NCBI RefSeq assembly: GCF_964204645.1
Contig: NC_134028.1
Location: 19,690,153 to 19,754,152, forward strand
Direction: 5' to 3'
Origin: Tubulanus polymorphus
Taxonomy: Eukaryota; Nemertea; Palaeonemertea; Tubulaniformes; Tubulanidae
Length of the DNA: 64,000 nucleotides
A program made the position numbers and the translations under genes. Positions 24,856 to 36,100 of the stretch are shown here, one piece after another (position 1 is the first letter of the stretch; every line of letters begins with the position of its first letter). Under the pieces are notes generated by a model. The model ran no database searches, had not been told where the DNA came from, and was given only the letters and a program-made list of their open reading frames with translations.

Positions 24856-27396
24856 ACCATGGACGTTCTATACGTCCATGCTGGAGGGTAGCAGCAGATG
24901 GTCGCTATCTTTTATCATCCATGGACCCTGTATGGACAATGCATTGTGCAAACCGAAGAGTAAAGTCAATCACGGCCTGTAAGCTTTGTGTCATGAAAGT
25001 TCCTTGTTTTTGTTCTATCATAGCTTCATCGTTTAGAGTTCCTTTCAAATTAACTGGTTGTGCATTTGATAGTGCCGCTACGAAAACCACCGTCCTTCAT
25101 GTAGTAAACCTTCCAGTATTGCATACTCTTTTTTCCAATTCAAAGGACTTAGCACAAGTAAGAGGAAATGAACTTTCTGAAAACCCCTTGATAGAAGTGC
25201 CTCCGTTAAAACTTACCGAGGGAAATTGGGAAAAGGGTTGCGAAAAAGGAATCAACATTCTCTACCGATTTTAAGAAATTGACACATGCTCACAAAAATA
25301 AGTTATATGCTTCAAAAGCCGACGCGTTAAAGAATCAGAGAGATGATTTCGAATTCACAGACTATATTTCCTACTTCACAAATGGGACAATTTTTCCGGG
25401 GACATTTTTTCCGGGGACATTTTTTCCGGGACATTTTTTCCCGGGACATTTTTACCGTATACCTTTCCTCACCTACTTCAGTTGGGATGTTTTCAATACC
25501 GACTATATTATCCATCCTTTCAATAATTTTGTCAGTGTATTTAATTTGTACAAGAAGAATGTCTACCCGAAATTATTTGCCAGTTGCAGCTGCTGCAATG
25601 GCTCAAAATGTTCCCATGGCAAAAGCGGTTGTTGTCTCCTCAAATAGAACATTTGAATTTATCGGTACTAAAACTGAAGTCAGTCAAACTTTGAAAGAAA
25701 TCAATATAGACCTCTCTATGATACGTTTATGCTAGTTGCGGTTATTTATTGTTTAGTTCATTATATATATATATGATGATGTTAGGTACATATGTTCCCT
25801 ACTATGGTCATGTAAATCGTTTAGAACCTGTCCATCTACGATTGTCATAGAAGTATCGAACGGGAGTGATTGTGTACTATTACCTCTACTTGAGATATGC
25901 GCATGTCCAGGAGACATTATTTTGACTATGCCTCCTGCCCTAAAAGGAGTTAGCTTTTCGAATACCATTTTTAGACGTTGCATTAGGTTTAGATGGGCTA
26001 CTGCTGTCAACGTATCGTCTGGATGCAATCAGTTCCCCCTTCCAGAAGAAGTAATTGTCCGTCCATCTGCATTTAAACATTTTAAGAGAATTTTTGAAAA
26101 TACAAACGGGTTACGGTTGTATGTCCGACACTATGACTTCTTAACACCTTTGATCTCAGACCCTAAAGCAAACTCCTGTCTGAAATTTTTGCCTCGATGG
26201 GATGACCATGCTGTCTTCCCGGACGGGACACGGTCTATGGCTTTGAGACCGTTATTACAGAAGGATTCCAAACTTTACCCCGATTTGCCGGCTTATGAAT
26301 GATGACTGAGCCTATATTAACGACACACGTAACGAGGGTAGGGTGTTACTTAGAATAGATTTTATCATTATTATACAATTCATATAAAAAGGGAATTGCT
26401 CGTATATCGTTCGGTGTATTCGTGGGGGAGTTTTTGGGTTGCTAGGTCTACTGTGGAGGCCACCCTTCACTGCTAATACTGAGCCTGGTGGGATGCATCA
26501 CAAGGCATGCGTGTGTGTGAACGAAACTCCGCATGAGGATGTGAAAGATGGTGACGTTTAGCTAGATCAGGAAATACGAGTGTACATTGTGTTGGTTCGA
26601 GATGTGTAGGTACAGTAGCTGCGGTGTGATCTTCGCAGGTAGCCAGAATACGAAGTTTTAGTGTACTTATGATAAATGAAAAGCCGAAAATTCGAAATCG
26701 TTATAGCGAGTGAAAGTGCGAAGAATAAAGCTAAAAATTCGAGATCGTTATTGCGAGTGATAGTGCGAAGAATTAAGTCGAAAGTTCGAGATCGTTATTG
26801 CGAGTGATAGTATACGAAAAGCAAAAATTTAACGATCGGTAGTGCGAAGAAAAGCCAAGAATTCGTCGATCATTATTACAGTACTAGCGAGAAGAAAAAA
26901 AGCCGGTCGACGATCGGTAGTGCAAAGAAAAAAGCAAAAAATTCGACGATCATTATTGCGAGTGCGAAAAAGCCGAAAATTCGATGCTACTTGTTGCAGT
27001 CGATCCCTAAATATAAAACAAAAAAGAATTATCTGACGAAATAATCCATAATGGTAGAACAAGATAAGACTTTTATTAGATTATTGAAAAAAAATGAATA
27101 AAAAAGAAATTTTAAAAAAAAATTTTTCTTCTTTACATTAAATTGGTGTTTGAATATATTATGTAAATTATAGCTTAGATACCTGAAAAGATGTAAGCGA
27201 ACTTTAAGATATAATGATAATGATTGAAAGGTAATGGAAATAACTGATGTGTGATAATATAATAATTGGTATGTAATAATGTGACATTGAATGTAATTGG
27301 AATAATGTAATGTATGCGAATGTATCACTTATGTCCTGTAGGGTCATCTGACTTGACTGGGTTTTTCGGGACGAAAAAAAATTAAATGTGGGGGAG
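24856..27396 (+). mobile_element. Interior of a decayed LTR element
   Basis: This lies between the two LTR copies. It contains frames of unknown identity, the best being 25922-26302 (126 aa, ending LRPLLQKDSKLYPDLPAYE), which I do not recognise. It also has a 15-bp tandem (ccggggacatttttt, ~4 copies, 25396-25455) and a degenerate ~45-bp tandem array (26650-27000). A purine tract (aaatgtgggggag) directly precedes the 3' LTR, as in Ty3/gypsy elements. No RT or integrase motif was found. Confidence 0.55.
26650..27005. repeat. Degenerate ~45-bp tandem repeat
   Basis: About eight units carry the phrases 'aagccgaaaattcg', 'gatcgttattgcgagtg' and 'agtgcgaagaa', with unit lengths of about 32-48 bp. 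They lie in the 3' non-coding part of the LTR element. Confidence 0.8.
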
Positions 27397-27963
27397 TGTT
27401 AGGAGACTGAGATATATTGTTATTAGGAATTTGGGGTAAAAAGCTGAAACTTGGTACTAGGTCACTGGGTCATTTACACATGACAGTTCATGTGAGTATG
27501 TGACGTAGGTAATACTCACGTCAGATCACGTAATTCTATTTAGTGACCACATATGTTTCTGGGGAAATAGTTGAGGAATTAGTTGTTCAAATAGGGTGGA
27601 TTGGTATTTACGTAACACTTGGATTATTAATGGAATGTGGGGAAATGTGTTCAAACTTGGTCATCAGCTGTAGTCAAAACAGACCACAGTATATAAGGGG
27701 GACATATCGAATGTAGAGTAGAACCGGGACTGACTGCCGACCCTACAGGACGAAAATACAGAAGTTATAAATAAAAACTACAACCATCATAACTACACAT
27801 AGCTGTTCCTCGATAGTAAGGACCTATCAAAGGTACCACGAATTAGCGGTGAGAGTTTTGTTCAGCTCGAGAAATGTAATAAATGTTTTGTATTTACATT
27901 GTTTAGTAATAAACTACTTTGTTTTAGCAATAAACGTATATTTATCAGTTTTACTATCTAACA
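27397..27963 (+). repeat. 3' LTR of a Ty3/gypsy-like element
   Basis: This is 567 bp from TGTTAG to CTAACA, so the ends are perfect inverted hexamers. A purine tract lies immediately upstream. Inside are a TATA-like 'agtatataag' near 27690 and aataaa signals near 27770 and 27910. The flanks of the two LTR copies do not match, so a target duplication is not seen. Confidence 0.8.
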
Positions 27964-28007
27964 ATAAATGATTGATGTTTAGATTCATCTATCCAGGTTT
28001 TAAATAA

Positions 28008-28144
28008 TTAAATCCATTTAAAACTTTGATACTCTGGATAATGTTTGAGCACTTTACTTGTAAGGCATACAGTAGTATGCGAAAGCTAACAAGTAAGTGC
28101 TCAAACATTTAATCCAGAGTATCAAAGTTTTAAATGGATTTAAT
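28008..28144. repeat. Foldback repeat, ~54-bp arms
   Basis: The left arm (ttaaatccatttaaaacttt through gcactttacttgt) is mirrored by the right arm (acaagtaagtgctc through aatggatttaa), with a ~27-bp loop. The flanks share 'acaataaatgat' on both sides (27961 and 28147), like a direct duplication. Confidence 0.88.
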
Positions 28145-28313
28145 TAACAATAAATGATGATCCCGGGGCAGTTGCGCAGTCATGACCTAGCAGTCTAGAC
28201 CAACTTAGTTCTATAGCTTATCTAACTACTGAGACCAATCTTAAGATATAAGACCACTTGGACATAAGTCGCAATGTGCAACGTACGACCCTGGTTTCCA
28301 TTAGCGTTAAACT

Positions 28314-28550
<237 letters not shown>

Positions 28551-28551
28551 T

Positions 28552-28766
<215 letters not shown>

Positions 28767-28799
28767 AAAGTAATAAAAGTTAATGACTCTGATGAATGA

Positions 28800-29400
28800 C
28801 GTATAAAGACAGATCGGTATTAACCACCATTAACTCTTTATCGAACTGTTAATCATGAAAAATAATCCTTTCATTACAATCAGCTCATTCTTTTAAAGTT
28901 AGTAGTCATAATGGGCTCTTAGTGACTCGTGGGAAACACAAACTCTAGCGCCGGGGTCAGCCCGGGTATTATCAACCAGCAGGGTGACTAGCCAACGGGG
29001 TGAACGTATCAGCCGTAACTCTAACTCATAGCTCTCATGATTAAGCTAAACCTCAGCAGGACTCAAACCTATAGTATCTCCAGCATTCCAATTGAGCATG
29101 CTAATACGCTAATACGCTAATACGTAAGTAGTGGTCGAGGTAGTTTGAAATTTTATCTGGTCAATGGGTGACCATAATCATATATCAGTGCCGTTATCAG
29201 TCATGCGTGGTGACTCTATTCACTACCCGCCATCACTCTCTAAATACGCGCGATCAGGCCCATTGCTAGCAAGCATAGTCATTGGTACTGAAAAGGAAGG
29301 CACTTTTTCCACCAACGAAGTGGAACATTGTGGCATAGCAAATACTTACATACCTTTTTGGAAATAAGATTTCAAATCTTTGATAAATATTGATTTAGTT
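28800..29400. other. No gene recognised
   Basis: This stretch is non-coding as far as seen. It contains a small (ctaatacg)3 tandem at about 29100-29122. Confidence 0.5.
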
Positions 29401-29409
29401 ATCACTTAC

Positions 29410-29481
29410 CCAAACTTTGAAAAAGACATTAGAATTATTAGAAACAAACACATAAGAATTATTCATCGTCAGTTTCTTTAG
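29410..29481 (-). CDS. Possible internal exon (24 codons), unidentified
   Basis: The sequence tttcag|CTA...TGG|GTAAGT gives an open phase-0 exon reading LKKLTMNNSYVFVSN... to FFKVW. It is phase-compatible with the exon at 30605-30946 on the same strand, so it could be its second exon. Splice sites are good but the short length makes chance possible. Confidence 0.3.
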
Positions 29482-30039
29482 CTGAAATAAAATGTTTTTT
29501 GAGCAAATATTGATGAAATAATGACACATTTGAAAAATATTGAAAATTATTTGAATAAATTGATAAAAATTGATTCGTGAAATGTTTGAAGTTTTTCGAA
29601 AAAACTCATTTTTAAAAATAACGCACTTCAAAGTTGAGCACCCTGAACTCGCAAAAACCGTGCACATTTTCTTATATCGCTCTCATGTCGCTTTGTTGCA
29701 AATTAAAAAAATTAATTTTCGGCATTGCTGAAAAATTGAGATTCACACGGTTAGATTGCTCTAAAGCTATCAAAATCCATCTATGGACCAATGAAATATG
29801 ATAAAACACGCAACACAAATAGTTTTCAAAAAAGTCAGAGAAATAACCAGATAGTACAGGATCAGGACGAAAGTGCCCTAACAAAATGGCGGCTAGCAAC
29901 TGCGAAATGGTTTATTACGTAATCTGCATACATAGACCGCGACTGGTCTAAATTGATTTCGTTATTGATGAAATGTATTGATATATATACATTCAATCAA
30001 TCGGCCCCACTTTGTCACCGATTTATACTTTAAATGTAC

Positions 30040-30219
30040 TAGGATCAACCCCCGATATACCGCCCACATCGGTGCGGAACGATTTTGGCGGTATAGAGAG
30101 TATGGTGGTTTATCGGGGGTGATTTACTATGTTTTTGTATAGAGATGTACATTGAGAAAACCTGGCGGTAGGCGGGATTGGCGATATATGGGAGGGCAGT
30201 ATATCGGGGGTTGACTGTA
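30040..30219. mobile_element. MITE with AACCCCCGATATACCGCC ends
   Basis: The left end (atcaacccccgatataccgc) is mirrored by the right end (gcagtatatcgggggttgac). An internal 'ggcggtatagag' repeats the motif. It resembles Tc1/pogo-type MITE ends (CAGTCAACCCCCGATATA). It is about 180 bp and non-coding. Confidence 0.75.
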
Positions 30220-30604
30220 TATGATAGTAGAACAGCCACAACCGAACGTGGAAAACATACAGTAAGTTTAAAACCCACTATATACAGAATTGAAAATCAA
30301 ATCGTATTTGTGAAGAAACGATCAGATGACCTCGAAATTTCGAAGCGTCGTGTAATTTCAATTCTTGATGAATGAAATTCGATTTTAATCTTGTAAATTC
30401 TTTTTAGTGGGTTTTAAACTTACTAGTATATGATATTATAATCTCCACAAATATTTCCGCTGAGCAGTGAAAGGGCATTTCGTATTTAAGGGGGTTTGTA
30501 TGGGATCTTTTTATTCACCTTAGTAGTACAGTACTGTCTACTACGCACCTTTTCCCTTCTCCACTTATCCCGCGTCCCACTTCCTGCACCCCTACTCTAC
30601 TCAC

Positions 30605-30946
30605 CTGATGAATTGTAAATCTCTCTTTTTCTAAATCTGATTCGTCCAACCATTTGTAATTGATAGCTTTGAATATTTTAGTCATATGAGCCGACGATTT
30701 CAGTTTGGTCAAACTCGTCGCCTCTCGCTGTGGATCAGCCGTTAGATTCATCTCCAGCGGTGACGCTATCAGAGTTAGTGAATGTCTACGGGTATCCCTC
30801 CCCTTCTCGTCAGCAGTCAGTAACTGAGGAGCCAACGCTAGATCACCCCGAGTATCTTCAGGATGTACGACATCTACAGGTGTTAGAGTTAAATCCGGGT
30901 TCAGGTTCGCTATTCCTGTGGAATCGTTCGTATTGCGCGAACTCAT
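30605..30946 (-). CDS. First coding exon of an unidentified gene
   Basis: The ATG at 30946 opens 114 codons ending at a consensus donor (CATCAG|GTGAGT). The protein starts MSSRNTNDSTGIANLNPDL, is hydrophilic and rich in Ser/Thr/Asp, and ends with a more ordered part (MTKIFKAINYKWLDESDLEK). It has no signal peptide or membrane segment. I recognise no family. The gene lies downstream of CLCN7 on the same strand. Later exons should lie below 30604 but are not evident amid the repeats, except possibly 29410-29481. It may be a decayed or partly lost gene. Confidence 0.45.
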
Positions 30947-31017
30947 GTTTAAAATCCGTTTTCTTTAGATTTCTTCGTTTCTTTAGTTTATTTACACAAG
31001 AAATATTCAGTAGCTGA

Positions 31018-33185
31018 GATTGAATTCACAACGCGTTGAACATTGATTCACAATCAAAAATACAGAAATAAAAACTATCGGTAGTTTGAATAATAGAATC
31101 TAAATCCACACATAACTGTAATATATCTATATATCTAAATATAATATATTCCACCTGTCTCAATTAAAACCGGAATGAATTCGGTTTTGATTTTCGCAGT
31201 TAAATTCTTTCTCACGACGTAGTTTTTCAAACTCGTTGTGATCTGTTTGACGCGTGTCTCGTCGCTGTCAAATACACGAGTAACTGTTGTAACCGCGCGA
31301 GGATCAACCTGCCAGCGACCACCTGTGACTCCGTGGGGCCCATATCGCGGGGCGTTTATCGACTGTTTCTGTCAGAAGTAGCCACTTAACTTCGCTTAAA
31401 ATGCATAATTTACCATCTGTAGGCCTCTTTGGTAGGAATGGTAGTTAGGAATATTCAATTGTAAGTTTTCGGCAATACAAACTATAAGATTTACCTTCAT
31501 TTATGTATACCGTTAAATGGCAATTCTTAATTCAAAAGCTGTGACTTTTCAAAAAGGGTATGTCGGCAAAACTAGAATCTATAATTCATATTTGCATGAT
31601 ATTGGACTATTTGTATTACTCTTGAGTTGTAGCTTGATATTTTATGGCAGTTCTTTTTTTTTCAAAGGTGTACTTTATTTAGGCAATAATTCGTGATTCA
31701 CATTAATGAAACTAAAGCTACCGGGTTCCACCGTCAACCGATAGAAATGTTAAGCAAAATAGATAGGGATCATTTAATTTTGGTCGAAAACGGTGAAGGC
31801 TACGCCTAAGAAACTGCATCCAGAGTTTAGAACAAGTTTCATTTAATCCAAAATGGCCACAAGTTAGCCATTTTCGATATAACTACATGTATTTCATTAA
31901 TAAAACATTGATAAGAATTGCAATACACGTTGCATTCATTCATGATGCCCTACACAGATGCAGCCTACATATTTAGGCCCACAGCATGTAAATATGAAGG
32001 CTGCATCAATAATGATGCATTTCGATAATCCGTATGACCGCCAGTCAACCAACTTGAATGGAACTACCGGTACGAACGGTTGTTGAAAATTCATGAAGTT
32101 TGATGTATACTTCATTACGTCGTATCAAATTACCAGTATCCCTTTTAATCATTATTTCAGCCATCATCGTCCTCAGGAACACAAGAATGGGATCGACGTA
32201 GACCGAGCTGTCATCGCAATTATCAAAACGACTACGGTACAAACGTTTGTTTTCCCGACCCTGCCAAATCAAATGTTATAGCGAGAAAACTAAACTTCAT
32301 CGCGAGAAAACAATAATCTAACGCGAGAAAACAAATTATTTTTGTCTTCTCGCACTAAATCTAAATTTTTGTGATATTTTTTTCAGATTTTTTGGTCGAA
32401 ATATTTCGAAGACTACCCGAACCTTGCCTGGTTTATGAGGGTTAATCACTCCGTCGGCACTGGCTTCATCGCTTGATAGTTCTCTGGCGTTACGTTACCC
32501 ATTCACGGTCTCTTAGAAGGGTTGCGCAAAATGGGGTCTCACAGGAAGCGTCTTAGGAGATGTTGGATTGCTCATTGACGAAGTTCAACCCATATGATTT
32601 GAGAAAATTTGCGCGCTGATCCCAAAAGATTCACTCATTGGTAACAATTCTTCATTTGTGTTTGTTCTATAGATGCACATGCTTCCACACTAACTGTATT
32701 TTAAATCAAATGATTTTAAAACTGAAAGTTTCACCCCAAGTTGTGAATTTGCTCATGATCTGTGCATCTAATTTTCAAAGATTTTCTGCACAAGTACTCC
32801 CAGGACCCGACATTTACGCAGGTAACTCACTCTGCTCGAGAGGGAATCCTCATTCTGTTCTAATGTAGCCTACTAAGTATTATTGATTAATATTGTGTAT
32901 AAATGTTCTTTTATTATAAAGCGATTGAACACAATATATACTGGTATATACATATTGATGTATACATATAGAAATTTGTTCAATGTAAATGAATAGTATA
33001 AAATTGAATATAATCTAAATGAATTACTGATGCTTATACAGACAGCAGCAGTTCATACTCCGTTGCTAAATATTAGTTATAAACACATTTCTACACAAAT
33101 CAATGGTATCTTACAAAATCACATTAAAGCCAGTTTCGATGAACAGAATGTTTGCAGTAACTCAGTGAATGTTTGCAGTAACCCT
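31018..33185. other. Intergenic region 3' of CLCN7
   Basis: No coding sequence is recognised. Visible items are a hairpin at ~31956-32016 (gatgcagcctacatattta / taaatatgaaggctgcatc), three copies of 'gcgagaaaacaa' at ~32280-32335, and a minus-strand AATAAA at ~32913 that could serve CLCN7. Confidence 0.5.
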
Positions 33186-36100
33186 CTAACCATGTGATAT
33201 CTGTAGCTCCTCGAGTCCCATCCGCCCTCGGTGAGTCCAGATTCGATATCGGGCTAAATCTTTACGCGTTACAATTCCAATTACCTGAAAACATAGCAAG
33301 GTGGAAAGGAGGCTCATAAATGGCTAAAGGACAGCAGTGGTGCCCAGGTCCATGCCGAGGGGGGTTCAGGTTTTTAGCAAACAAACCCCCTAAAACGTGC
33401 CCTTCAAAAAGTTTGTGTCAAAAAATCTGGGTCAAGTTCGAAATTTGGCTATAATTATAATTTTTTTTTGTAATTATAAAGTAATCCATTCTAAAATGAT
33501 TTATTCAGTTTCCCGGACACTTCATATTCAAGATATGGCCTTTTCCAATGAGAAAGACCTCCTTTTTATGGTGAAAAGTGCCCTTTCTCTTGAAATAGAA
33601 CTGCCCATAAAAAAGCTCAACACAGGCCAGAGGAGCGGGTATTAGCAGGCATGGTACTTACATTATTTTGATGATCAATAACTACAGTGTGCCTCAACCC
33701 TAAACCACGAAATAATTTAAACAATCGCGGCAGAGACATTGTCTGAAATACACAACAAATACACATGTCCTGTATCAACACGCTATACATATTGACCACT
33801 GTATGAATATATGAATACAGATAAACGTTGTAAGAAACATACCTCTAATACAAGGTAAGGAGCAGGATTCATGTATGGACGCAGGTCTATATAACATTCT
33901 CTTTCATGTCGAGATATATGAATTTGCTGAAACGTTGAAATATGGAACATTAAACAGCAGAAATCAAGCGAAATGTTTGAATTAACAAGCCACAAGATCA
34001 ATACGTACATGAATGGATGGAAATCTCGGATATTCTTCCCTAAAATCACTAGATTTTAATTTTTTCGCAGCCTCATGACCGGTCATAGTCTCTTGAAATA
34101 CCTGTCAAAATAAATATCGTTGACGAGGGGAGCCGCTAGTGATTTGAATAGTTGCTTGATTGATCAAGTCAAAACTGTACCTTCATCTTTAGCAGAACAA
34201 TCAGTTGATTTCTGAGAATTAAACCTTGAAACGTCCCAAAACACCCAGATTCATTGGGGGCCTAGAAAAATCAAACATAGTACCAAGTACGGAGTTTAGG
34301 AGGCACAGCAAACCCCCAAAACACAACGCATAGTACGTGGTGGCGCCAACAGCACTGCGGGCACTCCGAATCACAAACACATAGTACATTGTACAGCCTA
34401 CAGGGGGCACTACAGATCCCCTAAATAAAAACACATAGTAAATTGTACCGCCTAGAGGTGGCACTGCAGATATCCAGAAAAACTGCGAGCCAGGAAAACA
34501 TACAGTATATCACAGTAGGCCTATAAACGCATGCATCTGCACACCTGGTCTAGTGTGGCAGGGGTTCGTGCTGTGGCTGAGTGTGGCGATGCCCAGGTTT
34601 GAATACCTGCCGAGGATGTAGGGAGCACAGAAGGCCTAGAAAACATAGTAAATTGTACTATCTAACGCAGATACGCGAGGCCAGTAAACACTAACACATT
34701 AACAATACATTGTACACTGTATATTGTACTGTACACAGGGGGCGCTCTAAACATAGAACAGTACATAGAACATCATATAGCACCAAAAGAGGCAGAATAA
34801 CATGAACATTATACCTGTTCAGGATCGATATCACAGACTACCGGGAAACCATTATGAGTTTCTTTCTTCAAAACGTCTACAATTCTTCCAACTTTTTCAA
34901 CAGTTCTTAACACGACCACAGGATGACTCATCACCTCTCTACAGATATACAACAAAATTCCTTACAGACAGAATTTCCCTTATATAATATTTACATTAAC
35001 CTGGTTTAACACTTACGTAGCGGATATATTAGCAGATATCGGCGGAGCGTCCCACAGTAATAGAGGTACACTCTGCAATTGTATGTGTATATCATACAAA
35101 CCCTACATAAAAAAAAAACATGAATAATAAAGTCATTACACAAACACTAAACCAGGATTAAAATAATACAAACCTCATTAAAATAATCCCCGACCCACTT
35201 GGCAACCATCAATATAATCATTATAGGTAAACCGAATGTGATACTTCCAGTTGCCTCGATGAGTATTACAGTTAAACTGATAGTCATTCTGACAACACCG
35301 CCTAACATCGCAGCAGCGCCTAATAGAGCGTATTTACCAGGGAGAGCCCAAGCCTACAAATACACATTATAATCAACAATCTATTAATAATCCTGGATTA
35401 GAGCGCGACGGAGGGGGAGGGGGTAATACTCACTAGATTCGGCCCGAGATATTGCACTAGTATTCCGATAAGACGACCCCAGGCAGCACCGGTCAGTAAA
35501 CAGGGTATAAATAAACCACTAGGTACAGATACACCGTACGTCCAGCAGGCTAGTAGAAAATACGCAATACAAAATACAGCTACAGTCACTGGCTGAAACG
35601 ATCCTACAATACAGGAATACAGCAATACAGAATTACAGCTCAATTCACCAGTAGAAATGATAGCACATTAGGTTTGATGACGGTTCATGGTAAAATTTAC
35701 AGTATAGTTTATAGGATGCGTCTTTTATCACCCCCAGGTGTTCTCTTACCTGCAGGGTCATGAAACAATGCGTGAACACTGCCCTCTGGTGTCTTAAAGA
35801 ACAGTGATGACATCGCATCATACTCGCCATCATTACAGAACATCTGTAAGAATATACAACAATTAGAACCAACTGGTGTGGGGTGGTACCGGGAGGGGGC
35901 TGGTACCAGTTGGTGGGGGAGGGGGGATGATTCTATACCTGTATAGGATGCTCATTGTCATCTTTACCAAGTGGTTGACAATCTTGCGAAAAATAAATCA
36001 AAGTAAATGCTACAGTAGCACTTAAACCAGCCACAATCATAGCTTCGAGTAACTGAGTCCATTTATGATAAACGTGTCTGAAAATATAAACATCAATTGT

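Noticed and set aside
25753-26028. Minus-strand 91-codon frame (MHPDDTLTAVAHLNLMQ...).
   Set aside because: It overlaps an equally open plus-strand frame inside a decayed LTR element, has no recognisable domain, and is not flanked by splice sites I could support.
29164-29367. Plus-strand 67-codon frame starting MGDHNHISV.
   Set aside because: Short, no recognisable motif and no splice or promoter context.
34565-34610. Possible tRNA (gtggctgagtgtggcgatgc ... ggtttgaatacctgcc).
   Set aside because: Only a B-box-like piece is present; no acceptor stem or anticodon arm. At most a SINE fragment.
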